Positions 34,509 through 46,620 of a DNA stretch of 64,000 nucleotides are shown here, one piece after another. Both the position numbers and the translations under genes were made by a program. Under the pieces are notes generated by a model, which saw only the letters and a list, made by a program, of their open reading frames with translations, was not told where the DNA came from and did no database searches. Positions within the stretch are counted from its first letter, which is position 1. Every line of letters begins with the position of its first letter. This DNA is from Puccinellia tenuiflora (taxonomy: Eukaryota; Streptophyta; Magnoliopsida; Poales; Poaceae), in contig QRDG01000403.1 of the NCBI GenBank assembly GCA_012064385.1, forward strand, positions 477,433 to 541,432, read 5' to 3'.

Positions 34509-35465
34509 TGTTGGAATTTACTAGTTCTGCTAGTGGGCCTTTTGGCCCAAAACCCAACTAAATTCTGAAATTCTCATGACCCATTCATGCATGCAAGGGG
34601 TGGGACTAAGTTTAGTCCCATATTATTAGTTGAGAGAGAGTTGCACCAGCTTATAAGGTGAGCTCTACTAGCACTTGTATAAGGCATGGAAAAGAGAGAG
34701 AATAAAAGAATGCCACACTCGCGCTCCTCGTCTGCCACCCCGCCTCGCCACGCCTCGCCTCATCACAACACGTCACGACGCACCGCGGGTTGCGGGAATG
34801 AGCCGAGCCGATGGCTATCTGTTTGCTGTTCGGGAAAATTTAATGAGTCATTAATTAATAATTAACGGACGCGTTAATTACTCAACCGTTTCCAATTCTT
34901 TTGGATTGTATGACTGTTACCGACTCGAACGTGAGGCCGCGCCCATGTCCTACCCGACACGCACTATATATATTGGCTGAGCGAACCCTAGCCGCCTAAA
35001 CGAAACACATGGTCTCCCGTCGTTCCAGTTCCAAACCCTTGCCCCGTCGTCTTCCAAGTCTTCTTCATCCTGTCTCCTGGCGTACACCGGTTGAAGGGAC
35101 AGTAGGCCTCCGGAACCCCGCCTCTCGTGATCCTATACAGGAGATGGGCGATCAGGTTTATGGGGAGTGCACTCGCGCGGCTACTGGCTACGACTACTTC
35201 CCCAACGACGACTTCTTCCCCGACATTGGCAACCTCTTTATCGACGACATGGGTGATACCGGGGAAGGCAGCGGTTCCGCTCCCACTGCAGTGTACGTGA
35301 TCAAAATCATACTACAGTTTCTTTACTAGTGTACGTTGTTGATTCGATCTGTCTATCTACTGTATTAGTAGATCACATGTTTTGTTTACTATTTGTTATT
35401 CCAGTCATGAATAGTTTCTTATTTTCGTGAATTAAATCGTATGCTAAATTGCTCATATATTTAAC
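34509..35465 (+). repeat. 3' LTR of the Copia element, with a leader ORF
   Basis: It starts TGTTGGAATTTACTAG and ends near CATATATTTAAC. TATA-like CTATATATATT lies at 34963-34973. An ATG 36 bases downstream (35009) opens a 106-codon frame containing YDYFPNDDFFPDIGNLFIDD, which is also readable in the 5' LTR. Confidence 0.85.
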
Positions 35466-35844
35466 GTAAACATCATGAGTTGGAGTTGTGGCGCACAGGA
35501 CCGGCGAGGCGGCGCGTGCCAAGGAACGCCCCAGCTCCTAGCTCGGTGCAAAATGGATAAAACTATGCTCAAGTTTTTCCTTTAATAAGCCCGAATTTGT
35601 TAGGGTAATTCTTAATGCATCAAATGCAAACACAAAGATAAGAGTGGCGTGTCCAATTAAATCTTATAACTTTGAAGGGGTCTATTTCATCGTCATACTA
35701 TGGCACACTAAATACAATATCTATTCCCGCCCAACTGAATGCATTTTTGCTGCCGGCAAGCCTACTACTGCTAACACGGAATCGCTAGTATTACTGGATG
35801 TTCCACGCAAGCAAACTTTTATATTGCTAGGCCATAGCTGGAGA
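35466..35844. other. Spacer between the Copia element and hAT-like remnant
   Basis: No gene, terminus or repeat is recognised. A 68-codon frame (35644-35850) resembles no known family. Confidence 0.4.
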
Positions 35845-36981
35845 CAGTAGCGGAGCTCCCAGTAGGAGGGCGGCTGCCCTACCTTGAATTCTGGGGAGAA
35901 TATTCGCATGCATTGGATTTTTTTAAACAATTTGAACGGTTATAGGTTAAAAACGAACTTCGTATGAGAAAATTATGCTTATTTTAGTCAACACTGAACA
36001 AAAACCGATTTCGAAATGAACAGAGCACTAGGTCTAGTCTAGTCAGAAATCAACCTTTTTTTTAATAGTTAATTCTTAATCTAACAAAATCCAACTCTAA
36101 ACAATGTCCTAGGTGGGGTTATTTATGTAGGACTTGAGAGTATTTTGGCCAGCTTATGGGGTGGCCAAAATTAACTTTAGCTATGTGATGGATTATGTTT
36201 CATGATACTTTGGGTACGTATATTTTATAGATCTAAATTTTTAATTCTATTAGTTCAGGCGAAAAGCCTTTGCTTCTTCTTTCGATTGGATAGAAGCTCA
36301 TACTCGACTTCAACAACAGGTTTGGTGCTGATGTGTCCAAATCCCATGCTCCTACGCCGGGTTGATTGATGTGTCAAAGACTAATGTTCAGTCATTGTCT
36401 CTCGTTAACAACATGTTGACATTCTTGCTCAGTTGGAAAATTGATGGCTGAGGTCTCTCTTGGAAGATGTCAATTTGCATAGAAAATAACACCATAATTC
36501 AAAGTTTTTCTGAAATGGTAACAAAAAGGGGAATCAAGAAAAGCGGAAGATGCCTTCCATCTTGCTATAGACTGTATTATCACCGACATTGGTCATCGTT
36601 TAAATGAGCTATTTTCAGAGTTTCTTCAGAACATCTCTTATATTGAATATTTTCGTATGATTTTTTTCTTTTGAAACATGTCGTGCATTAAACAAAACCC
36701 GTCGAACGAATATTTTTTGACAAAATATCAAAGGTTTACCTTTGTTGAAACAAAAAAATAGGACACATTTCAAACTCGTGATTGTATTATGATTAATCTG
36801 TGCTTTAAACCACTTGGAGTTCTTGTCTAGCGTGAACCTTGATGATATTTATTGGTTAAATATACGACTATTCTTGTTGATTAATTTTAACTATTTTATA
36901 CAATTGAAACTTGCATATTTATGTTTAAAAATATTATGTTAAATTGTTTTTATTATGATCGGGGTGGGGACGGTGCCCCTA

Positions 36982-36999
36982 CCCCCCCCCCCCCCCCCC
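36982..36999. repeat. C homopolymer, 18 bp
   Basis: Eighteen consecutive C residues follow GTGCCCCTA. Length may be unreliable if the assembly is from reads with homopolymer errors. Confidence 0.9.
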
Positions 37000-37406
37000 T
37001 TCCGACAAATGATTCGAACTACTTATGTTTTTGAGTTCGCCATACCTAAATAAATTATTGTCCTTTGCCACTGGCTGGAGACCACCGGAGTATGGGGTGA
37101 TCAAGATTAATGGGAAAGTTGCAGCATCTCCGCATACTCCATATTGATGGGAACAACGATCGAGTGTCGATCCATATTGCAAGTCCCGGCGCCACCTGCT
37201 AGGGCGCTGCCTCTCGCTGCTCGCCGCCTCTATACACCACCACGCCAGGAGATGATATCGGATACGGCATGGCCGCCTCGATGCTAGCCGCTCCGGGCGC
37301 TGCACCACTACTGATGTGGGGATGTGCAATCTGCAATACTGTATGTATAAGTATTACAATTCGATTCAGTACATACCACTTGCTAATCTTTTTTGTAGAT
37401 AGAGAA

Positions 37407-37601
37407 GAAATTATTTATCGATTTGTATACTACCATAGAGTTGGAAGGCAAAACCAAAAGAAGAATTGAGAGAAATTATTTATCAATTTGTACACTACCA
37501 TAGAGTTGGAAGGGAAAAACAAAAGAAGAATTGAGAGAAATTATTTATCAATTTGTATACTACCATAGAGTTGGAAGGAAAAACCAAAAGAAGAATTGAA
37601 A
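37407..37601. repeat. Tandem repeat, 3 x 65 bp
   Basis: Three head-to-tail copies start at 37407, 37472 and 37537, each beginning GAAATTATTTATC and containing CTACCATAGAGTTGGAAGG and AAAAGAAGAATTGA. They differ by only a few substitutions. They lie within the hAT-like remnant. Confidence 0.9.
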
Positions 37602-37887
37602 GTACAATTTATTTTTCCAAAAAACAATTTTGATTCAGAAATGAAGATAAAGACTCCCTCGCAAGCAAAAAAAAAAAGAGGAAGACAACGACGATTTGTC
37701 ACACTATCATTTTTTATATTAATACTACAATTATGATATCATATATCATGTCATAGTATCTTCTATGCCTTTCACTACTAAAGAAAAAAATGTCTATTTT
37801 GTTTCGTGGTTTTTGTCTTCCTCGCCCCCCTATGATCAAACACTGGCTCCGCCCCTGCCTACACCACAATATTTGCTAATATTTTTC

Positions 37888-38096
37888 AGAAGTCTTTCAT
37901 GATTGGTTTAGTTTCCTTTTCGCATTGTCCTAGGGAAGCAAATAAAGTGGCGCATAACTTAGCTAAGAGGACTTTCATTTTAAAAAATTATGTGTATTGG
38001 GACGATGATCCCCCTAGTTGCATAATTCAGGACATTATTGATGATGTAAGTATGTTATAATATTAATAAAGTGCGCCAAAAGGCTTTCCCGTAAAA
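37888..38096 (+). mobile_element. LINE 3' end fragment (RNase H tail)
   Basis: A plus-strand reading gives REANKVAHNLAKRTFILK and then YWDDDPPSCIIQDIIDD, the usual end of the RNase H-like domain of plant LINE ORF2 proteins, followed by TAA and, 35 bases on, a short A run at about 38092-38098. Everything upstream of this tail is missing at the border of the hAT-like remnant. Confidence 0.75.
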
Positions 38097-38109
38097 AAAT
38101 CTTTGGCTG

Positions 38110-38560
38110 GTGTTGGGGGGTGTAGGAGGTGTAGCTCACTCCGATTCTGCATTCCTCGGAGCCTGTATCAAATCATATGAGACCCTCTCATTATGTAGAC
38201 GTTATCTCTCCGGGGACTGTGTACAATTCGCTCAGTTTCGTGGTTTTCAGAAGGTAACGATAGAGACAGACTGCCTAGAGGTGGTTAATGTTTGGCACTC
38301 GAGAGAGGCCTCGCGGTCAATAATTGCACCGCTGCTACATGAAATCGGAGAGCATTCTTTTAGTTTCTCAGTTTTTATTTCAACATGTATTAAGATCCGC
38401 CAACTTTCCGGCTCACCTTTGTGCTAAGTATGCTTGCGCTATAAGAGGGACCGAGAGTTGATTCGATAGTACTCCTAGCTTCCTAATAGCAACCTATTGG
38501 CTGATTGTCCCAGGATTGCATTTGTTGAATAAAAGCTCCCAAGTTCTACGCAAATAAAAA
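38110..38560 (+). mobile_element. Second LINE RNase H fragment
   Basis: The frame contains FRGFQKVTIETDCLEVVNVW and, after a frameshift near 38390, sequence reading FPAHLCAKYA; these are RNase H-like (RVT_3) motifs. It is followed by non-coding sequence and an A-rich tail near 38550. It is a separate LINE 3' end placed directly after the first. Confidence 0.65.
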
Positions 38561-38726
38561 ACAATGAAAATTGGGACGTACAAACCCTTGCTTACATTGT
38601 TAGGAGGGTGGTTGTACCGAACTAACGATGCAAGTGGGATGGGTCATCCCGCAATTCCCGCCTCCCATCCCGCCTGTAAATTCCATGAATCCCATACGTT
38701 AGATCCCGTTCACATTGACGAGATTA

Positions 38727-39053
38727 GGGCATGTACAATGGTAGGGAAGACGAGTCTTCTCTTAGACCTCCACGTCATTTAGAGAAGGCAATAAATATCG
38801 GTCGTACAATGCGTTATCTCTTATTGTCATCTCTAGCAATTAATGAGAATTAACTAAATTTAGTATGAAATTGACTTAATAAGAGAAGGCATGTGGTACA
38901 ATGGACAAAATAGCCTTCTCTTAATATTTAAGAGATCATCCCTTAGCTAAGGGAAGACAACCCTCTCTTCCCTCATTCTCTCTACTCCAACTAAGCAAAA
39001 ATCCAACGTGGCATCTCTAAGAGAAGGCTGACATCACCCCATTGTACATGCCC
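38727..39053. mobile_element. Tourist-like (PIF/Harbinger) MITE, 327 bp, intact
   Basis: The termini GGGCATGTACAATGG and CATTGTACATGCCC are inverted repeats. TTA at 38724-38726 and 39054-39056 is the 3-bp target duplication diagnostic of PIF/Harbinger. The interior is AT-rich and non-coding, with internal inverted AGAGAAGG words. Confidence 0.9.
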
Positions 39054-39056
39054 TTA

Positions 39057-40109
39057 GCAGCTAGCTCCCGATTATTCCGTTAAACACTGGCTGGATACCT
39101 ATGCATGCAGAGCTAGCTGCGTAAGGCGAGCCCCAGGAAATACATGCACGATGCATGCAGGATGCTCCAATCTGGGGTCGTTTCTGCTCAAGTTTAATCA
39201 CGTGGGTCCCGTTGGATACCCATGTCCAGCTACGAAATATCCCAGCTCTTCCATTTATTCTATCGCACAAATCTCGAAACATGCTTTCGCCCCGCTATAT
39301 TAATATAGCAACCACCAGGCACAAAGTTGAGAGTTGAGACCACTGATGGGGCAAACAGCACAGTCAAGCCAAAAAGAAAAGAAAGAGAAAACATTGCCAA
39401 CATCGGCGGATGAACAAAAACAAAGATTACTCGCAACCGTTGCGCCCTCCAAGGATTTCACCACGATACTAGCATTCTGAATTGTCGCGTACCAAGCAAC
39501 AGCTCCAAGAAGGAAAGTGACGATGTTGCTACCCGGACTGGTCCTGGGATTTCCCCCGGTACGCAATCGGGAGTGGGGAAGGGGTACACCCTTCAGAAAG
39601 GGAGGGCGACACTAGCGAGTGTCACCGCGTCGTTGCCAAAAAGACAAGGATTTCTCCCGACCCCCAAAAAACCACATCACCGGACAATCCGGATCGTTCT
39701 ACCAATCTTGCCACCCACCAACATATGCCACCTCGGTCTTGAATTCACCATCGTTGTCTCACCATGACAAGAACTGCGAGGCCGGACTGAAAAGAGACAG
39801 CCGTAGACAACGGGCGGCGGTACCACAACCACGCGGGAGGGAACAACCTCCACCGCCATAGACGGTCGCCGACTAGACACATCGACAGGAGCAAACCAGG
39901 CCATTGGAGCCGGAGGGCGGCAGCAGCACGGCCACCTGGAGGACGTCCTCCACCCGCCACCTGCGGGTGCCGACCAGACGCGGTAGCAAGGACACACCAG
40001 GCCGGGCAGGCCCGGCCGGGCCTCGGGAGGGCCCGTAAAGTCCCCGCCGCCGCTACCCTCCTGTTCGACACCATTGGTCCGGCCGGACCCAGACGGTCAG
40101 CTAAGCTCC
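39057..40109. other. Unclassified region, GC-rich in its second half
   Basis: AT-balanced to about 39560, then GC-rich. Overlapping open frames on the minus strand (up to 142 codons) are Arg/Pro/Ala-rich and look like composition effects. A repeat origin is likely given its neighbours, but no family is recognised. Confidence 0.4.
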
Positions 40110-41627
40110 TGATGACCCACAAATGTAGGGGATCTATCGTAGACTTTTCGATAAGTAGGAGTGTCGATCCCAACGAGGAGCAGAATGTGTTGACAAATGG
40201 ATTTCAGCAAGGATTTACTGCAAGCACTAAAAGAGAAATATTTTTGGAGTTTTGATATAAAGAGCAAATAAATAACAAGTAAATAAAAGAGTGCTACAAT
40301 AATTGCAGCAAATAGCCCAATCCTTTTAAGCTCAAAGGACAGGCCGGTTGTGTTACTTATGATGATTAAAACGTTCTCGAGGACACATGGGAGTTTCTGC
40401 CTAGCCATTTTCATTGCACGCCGTTGGTTAATCTTCAACGTTTTGATAAGGTGTTGTGTGGGTGAACCTATGCTAATGCACCGCCCTTACTTGGACAAGT
40501 ACATATTTGTGATTAAACCCCTTGCAAGCTTCCGCAACTACAAGAAAGTAATTAAGATAAAAATCTAACCACAGCCTTAAACTCCGAGATCCTACAATCC
40601 CTAGTGCACTAGTTTGCGAATTGGGGTTTAGGTTTCTGTCACTCCGGCAACCCTACCATCAGCAAACTAAATACACCATTCATTCCCCTAGGCCCCTCTA
40701 AAGGTGAAGTATCATGTAGTCGACGTTCACACGATACCACTAGAGGAATAACACCACAACATTTATCAAACCATTAAATATTACTCAACATTATGCAATT
40801 ACTAGCAACTAGGCTTTCCCCATGTCCTCAAGAACCAAACGAACTACTCACAAGACATCATATAGATCATGATCAGAGGTGATATGAATATGGGCAACAA
40901 TCTGATTGTAACAATAATCCACCGATAAAACTCACAAGCATCAACTACAAGAGGTAATCAACACCCGGGAAGTGATTCCAATGAACTAATCAAGATACAA
41001 CGACGAATGCTACAGCGGGATGAGATGGGATGGTGATGGAGATGATGGTCCTGGTGATGGAGATGATGTTGATGATGATCCCGATGATGCCCGGCGTGGT
41101 GGTGATGACGATGGCGGCATTTTGCCCCTCCGGGAGGGAAATTCCCCAGCAGATTTCTCCCTGCCGGAGCTCTTCTTCTCTCTCTGTTTTCCGCCTCGTG
41201 GAGGCAGCGAAAAAATTAACCCTCCATGCCCCCGAAGTTTTTAGGTCCGAGGGATGAAGTACATCGAAGGGGAGCCGGAGAGGGGCCACAGGGACCAGGG
41301 GCGGGCCCCACCCGCGGCCAGGGGTGGACCCGCGGCTGCTGGCCGCCCCTGCTCCCTGGAGCTCGCCTCTGTGCGCCCTTTTGGATCTGTGGCTTATTCC
41401 CAAAAATAGTTATCTCTGAATTTTTCTGGAATTTTTGGGGCTTCCGAAGTCAGGTGTCTTGACAGGTACTTTTCCAGCTGATTCCGGGCTCCGGCAGATG
41501 AATCCCCAATAATTGCAAAACATGCAAAATAGGATAAAATAACATAAGTATTGCATAATAATATGAAATATATCAATGAATAAAGATGAATTATGATGTA
41601 AAATAGTGATGCAAAATGGACGTATCA
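40110..41627 (-). repeat. 3' LTR of the Athila-type element
   Basis: On the minus strand it starts TGATACGTCC and ends GGGTCATCA, 1,518 bp with TG..CA ends. The plus-strand start TGATGACCCACAAATGTAGGGG is typical of Triticeae Athila-type LTRs. It contains a GAT/ATGG-rich stretch near 41015-41100. Confidence 0.85.
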
Positions 41628-41640
41628 ACTCCCCCAAGCT
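41628..41640 (-). other. Polypurine tract of the Athila-type element
   Basis: On the minus strand AGCTTGGGGGAGT directly precedes the LTR start TGATACGTCC, the expected position of the second-strand primer. Confidence 0.8.
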
Positions 41641-43304
41641 TAGACTCCGCTTGTCCCCAAGCGAAAACTGAGCTCGGTAAACATGGCCACATGTTTATGG
41701 AGTGAAGTGTCGATACATAAAAAATACGAACATGAAGCATCAGTATTTACTCACCAAACACAAATATATTCAAAACAGCAACCATCTCTCATAAAGCTTC
41801 TCGAAGACAAGTAATGCATCAATAACATGTTAACGTGAAGTAGAACAAAAACTTATTGAGCAATGGCAAACTATGACTTCAGTTAAGAAACAATTAGACT
41901 TGTCAACTCTTATTTCAAGAAAGATCCATTTAAATGCTTCAACTATCGAGTCATCTTTCCATGAGTTGCAAATCATCAGGGCTGTATTCTCATGATAAAA
42001 GCATTAGAACCGACATAAGAAAAAATGATAAACTATTTGAAACATAATAGACCTAATGCAAATATCATAAATGATAACATCATAGATCAACACTTTAAGT
42101 TTGCTTGGGTAGAGGAAGTGGGTAAACTGACTCAACAATAAGTAAAAGAAAGGCCCTTCGCAGAGGGAAGCATGGATTAATCATGTGCTAGAGCTTTTTG
42201 ATTTGTAAAGACAGAATTAAAACAATTTTGAGAAATGCATGCTTCCGTCAACGATTCCACGGCGAAGAAAACTAGCTAGTCCCCCATAACAAGCAAGGCT
42301 TTTAGACCTTTGACAACGGCTGTTTTTTAGAGGAATGAGGTCACTCCTCTTTCTCCTTTGTTTCACCACTAACCAATGTTTTGACTGATTTCTCAGGTTT
42401 GCATTGTGTGGAGGAGAATGGTGGGTTATACTTATATTTTGCTTAAGCCATCTCTCGGGTCAAATTCAAGTGAGGACGTGAACCATCAACACCGAGTGAA
42501 AAGGGGGGAAATGACCTTGCTCGTCACAAGTTATAACTAGAGTCTCACTGCTTCCTCATGAGCTTGAAAACAGAGACACAAAAAGGAATATTTTGAAGTT
42601 TTAAAGATAGCACATGCCAAATTTACTTGGAGTGGCAGGAAATACCATGCATAGGTAGATATGTTGGACACTCATGGCGGGTAATTCGGCTCAAGGATTG
42701 GATGCACGAGTAGTCAGTCCGCTCAGTACAAGGCTTTAAGCTAGCAAAGGCTTTATAGCAAACATAAAGTGTTGAGAGATGTAAACCAAATATGTTATCT
42801 AAAACAATATATCAAATATGCAACAGAAAGCTTATCATCACTGCCAGAAATAAGACTTTCACAAAAGGGCATAAGCTAGAGGGCTTACAAGCATGTAAGA
42901 CATAAAGGATAATATATTTGCAAGTAAATTCATTTTCTCTACTCAAGCATCAAAGCATTATTGCAAGTTAATCAAAGTCATGCTTGCTAAAACTGAATAA
43001 ATTTCTACTCACACACCCAATGTTGAATCACCAATTACCACAAGACCAGTGGATGAGAGAGATTGCCATAATAAAATATAAAGTGCAGAAGAATAAAAAG
43101 ATATTTCTCATTTATATTCCATTATAGAAAACCACACACCAACGGATACATAGAACTCTCAAGGACTGATAACACACACTGCATACCATACTACACAATA
43201 ACTTCTCTACTCAAGATACGACTCACACGACTATAATAATAAAAAGATAAAAGATGATGATACCGGGGCACTCCCTAAGCTTGGAACAAGCCAAGGGAGT
43301 GCCA
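41641..43304 (-). other. Non-coding 3' interior of the Athila-type element
   Basis: No conserved frame. About 42060-42760 is an inverted homologue of about 28190-28900 in the Sabrina-like element, including GGTCATTTCCCCCC and CTATGCATGGTATTTCCT on the minus strand. Confidence 0.75.
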
Positions 43305-43754
43305 TTACCCATAAGATGAATCACTCCCTCGGTGGCGATGGTGTACTATCGCAAGAGGTGTTAGGAGGTACTGAAGCCGTCGGCGGAGCTCGAGATTCTC
43401 CGCCTCTAATATTGCAACTTCCGCCTTCAAGCAACGAAACTGCTCACAGAACTGATCAGCAATTCTATGAGCATCTACCAGCAAGGGAGCAATGTTGGGA
43501 TCCTGCTGTTGTGGTACCGTTCCTGGAACATCATGAGAATAAGCACATTGAGGATTAATAGATCCCACGAAAGTGGGGTTGCTTGGCCTTGGATTCCTGG
43601 TTCTCCCTCCTAGCTGACGTGATGCAGCCCTCCTCACTTCTTCCCGGACATTGCGCTCCAGCTCCGCCTTCCTGGCGGCGATCTCTTCCTCGGTTGCCCA
43701 ATTCATAAAATCGTCGTGGTTGATGTCCTGCTGGATCTGACGAAGGCGCCTCAC
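43305..43754 (-). CDS. Small extra ORF of the Athila-type element
   Basis: It has 149 codons, on the same strand as the integrase and between it and the 3' LTR. The N-terminal part is helical and charged (EEEIAARKAELERNVREEV) and the C-terminal part includes a short heptad-like stretch (LKAEVAILEAENLELRRRL), so a coiled coil is likely. I recognise no enzymatic motif. The 360 bp between it and the integrase stop are non-coding. Its role is unknown. Confidence 0.55.
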   Translation of the reverse strand: MRRLRQIQQDINHDDFMNWATEEEIAARKAELERNVREEVRRAASRQLGGRTRNPRPSNPTFVGSINPQCAYSHDVPGTVPQQQDPNIAPLLVDAHRIADQFCEQFRCLKAEVAILEAENLELRRRLQYLLTPLAIVHHRHRGSDSSYG

Positions 43755-44116
43755 TGCTTAATCTTCTCTGCTGGATCCGAAGGAATACATATAGATGGAG
43801 AATTCCGAAACCCTGCCAAGAAAACTCGAAATGAAAACACGACGGAAAACACAGGATACGCTTCTTGAAAAATTCGGGAAAATATATAGTCTGGAGATTT
43901 GCAATAAAAGGAAGAAAACGAGACGCGACAGAGTCGGAGACAGTGCCCTAGGGCCAGGGCGGGCCCCACCCCCGGACAGAGGAGGGGCCACGGACGATGG
44001 CCGCCTCTGCCTCCTGGGCTCCGTCTCGGGCTCCGTTCGGTCTCCTAATTTTCTAAAAACAAATAATATAAATTTTCTAGAATTTTCCGAGGTACTTTCC
44101 TTACCGAAATAGTTAA

Positions 44117-44941
44117 CTATCCGTTTTCTGGTTCTGGAGTCTTCTGGTATTTGGTTTCGATAAATTCTTCCGGAGAGACCACTTGAATAACATCGGCATC
44201 TTTTTCCAATGGATTGTCGGAAATATAGTGCTTGAGTCGTTGGCCATTCACCACTTGAGGCTTGTCTCCATCAAGATTGTTGATCGTGATAGCCCCGGAA
44301 CGATAAGCCTCCTCAACGATGAATGGTCCTTCCCATTTAGAGAGCAGTTTTCCTGCAAAAAATCTGAGACGAGACCTAAACAAAAGCACTTTATCACCAA
44401 CATTAAATTCTCTTTTTAAGATTTTCTTATCATGCCATCTTTTTTACTTTCTCCTCAAATAAGCGAGCATTTTCATAATCTTCATTTCTCCACTCATCCA
44501 AAGAACTCAATTTAAGCAATCTTGTTTCACCGGCAAGAGTAGGATCAGAATTAAGTTGTCTAACAGCCCAATAAGCTTCATGTTCTAATTCAAGGGGCAA
44601 ATGGAATGCCTTCCCATAAACCATCTTATAAGGAGACATGCCCATAGGATTTTTATAAGCAGTTCTATAAGCCCACAAAGCACCATTAAGTTTTTTAGAC
44701 CAGTTCTTCCTAGACTTGTTAACGGTCTTTGCAAGATTAGTTTAATTTCTCTATTAGTTAACTCAACTTGCCCACTAGTTTGAGGATGATACGGTGAAGA
44801 AACTCTATGATTAACATCATATTTAGCTAGAACCTTGCTAAAAGCACCATGGATAAAATGAGACCCTCCATCAGTCATAAGATATCTAGGTACTCCAAAC
44901 CTAGGAAAGATAACTTCTTTAAGCATTTTTAGAGAGGTCTT
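44117..44941 (-). pseudogene. Athila-type integrase, C-terminal half, broken
   Basis: The core starts at the Copia LTR border and reads FPRFGVPRYLMTDGGSHFI and then SSPYHPQTSGQVELTNREI, holding the second D and the E of the DDE triad. A frameshift near 44740 leads to the frame with MSPYKMVYGKAFHLPLELEH, and another near 44430 to LLFRSRLRFFAGKLLSKWEG and the chromodomain-less C terminus ending PEPENG. The first catalytic D and the zinc-binding domain are beyond the break. Confidence 0.88.
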
Positions 44942-46620
44942 TGTTGGAAATATGCCCAAGAGGCAGTAATAAAGTTTATTATTTATCATATTTCATGTTC
45001 ATGATAAATGTTTATTATCCATGCTATAATTGTATTGATCGGAAACAAATACATGTGTGGAATATAAACGGAAAAGTGTCCCTAGTAAAGCCTCTAATAA
45101 CTAGTTCGTTGATCAAGTGTTGGTTAGAAGTTTCCTAACCAAGTATTAATGAATCACTTGATAAACGGAGTTATATCATGGGGATGATATAATGGAAAGA
45201 CCCAATTTTAGTAGATGTCAAATATAGTTTCCTTAGACCATGAGATTATGTTACTCCCGCTTACCGGAAAAGTACTTTGTGGACATCAAACGTCATCTCG
45301 TAACTGGGTGACTATAAAGGTGTTTTTCAGGTATCCCCGATGGTAGGTTGTTGGGTTGCATGAATCAAGACTGGGATTTGTTCGTCCAACTGTTGGATAG
45401 ATTTCTCTGGGCCCTCTCGGTAGCATAGCATCCAAACGCTTGCAAGCATATGACTAAGTGTATAGTCATAGCGGATCCTATCCTATGGGAACGAGTAAAA
45501 GAGAACTTGTCGGGAACGAGATTAATCGGATATGGAGATATGGGCGATTAAGTCTCGGACAAGTAAGATATCGTGAAACAAAAGGAATCATATATGGATT
45601 AATTGAATCCCGGACATAGTGGTTCAACTGGTAAAGTACTTCGTTAAATATTTAGGAATTAATATGGACATCCCGGTCCCGCTATTAATATGACATATTC
45701 TTGAACCCGCAGGGTCACACACTTAACGTTCGATGTAGTTAGGGCTCGAGATAAATGATGGTGTGAATGAATATTGATTCGGAGTCTCGGATGGGATCCC
45801 GGACATCACGAGGAGTTCCGGAGTGGTCTGGAGAATAAGATTCATATAAGGAAAGTAGTTTCCGGAGGTATCGGAAAAGTCCGGGAGGGTATCGGAATAT
45901 TTTAGAAGGTTCTATAGGAGTGTAGAAGTGGGGCCCTTAGGAGTATGGGGCCTACATGGACCATAGGGGTGGTGCCGCGGCCTAATGGGCCAGCCGCACC
46001 AGCCTCCTAGGCCCATGCGGTAAGGGCTAAGGGTCCCAAAAAAGGGGGGCGCCCCAAACCCTAGGGCTTGATTGGGGGCCAAGCCACCCAAGCCGGTCGG
46101 CCCTAGGGCAAGGGGGGCCGCACCCCAACCCTGGCCACCTATATAAGGAGGCGAAGGGCAAGGGGCGGCACACCCCTGGTGCTCCCTAGCCGCCGCCACC
46201 CTCCCCTGCCGCACAACCTCCTCCTCCTCCCTCCCCTCTAGCTTGTTGCTTGGCGAAGCCCTGCTAGATTTCCACCATATCCACCACACCACCGTCGTTG
46301 TGCTGCTGATCTCGTGAGCCTCTCCATCAAATCTTGCGGGATCAAGATCGTGGAGTCTTCATCGAGCCGTACGTGTGGATCTCTCGGAGGCGTTGCTCGT
46401 GTGACGCATCGGATAATACATCTCCTCGCGACTAGATAAGTCTAGTTGCGGGGATCGACTAGCCAACCCCTGCCTCGACAAAACACGCTTGGTTTTCTTC
46501 GAGGGTGTGATTTGATCTCCTACTTGCTACCACCATCTAGTAGATCTGATCTTGTATTGGGTTTTATTCCGCTATGTTTGCGTAGGAATTTTTTTTTGTT
46601 TTCTATGCTGCAACCATACA
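44942..46620 (+). mobile_element. Copia LTR (Angela-like), 5' LTR inserted in the Athila-type integrase
   Basis: It begins TGTTGGAAATATGCCCAAGAGG and ends CAACCATACA, 1,679 bp. The order of phrases matches Angela/BARE-type LTRs, and a TATA box CTATATAAGG is at 46139-46148. It is followed at once by a PBS, so it is a 5' LTR. Its 3' partner is not in the window. Confidence 0.88.

Larger units (their letters stand above)
21945..35465 (+). mobile_element. Ty1/copia element, full length but degenerate, split by a nested insertion
   Basis: The LTRs at 21945-22906 and 34509-35465 flank gag and pol in Copia order (gag, protease, integrase, RT, RNase H). The element is about 6.5 kb without the 7,067-bp nested insertion at 23721-30787. 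The 3' LTR begins TGTTGGAATTTACTAG after a purine-rich tract. The gag and pol frames carry several shifts and stops, so it is dead. No sure target duplication was found. Confidence 0.9.
35845..37857. mobile_element. hAT-like element, about 2 kb, degenerate
   Basis: The left end CAGTAGCGGAGC and the right end TGGCTCCGCCCCTG are imperfect inverted repeats resembling CAGTGGCGGAGCC-type hAT termini. No 8-bp duplication is evident (GCTGGAGA against CCTACACC). Around 36540-36660 the plus strand can be read as a decayed hAT transposase-like stretch (AFHLAIDCIITDIGHRLNEL), weak evidence. It also holds an 18-C run and a tandem repeat listed separately. Confidence 0.5.
40110..44941 (-). mobile_element. 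Athila-type Ty3/gypsy element, 3' half, minus strand
   Basis: In minus-strand order: integrase core and C terminus, a small extra ORF, 1.7 kb of non-coding DNA, a purine tract and the 3' LTR. Its gag, protease, RT and N-terminal integrase are missing because the integrase gene is cut at 44941 by the Copia LTR. The rest is not seen elsewhere in the window. Confidence 0.85.

Noticed and set aside
41015..41100. GATGATGG-rich stretch as a microsatellite locus
   Set aside because: Imperfect and inside the Athila-type LTR; listed there only.
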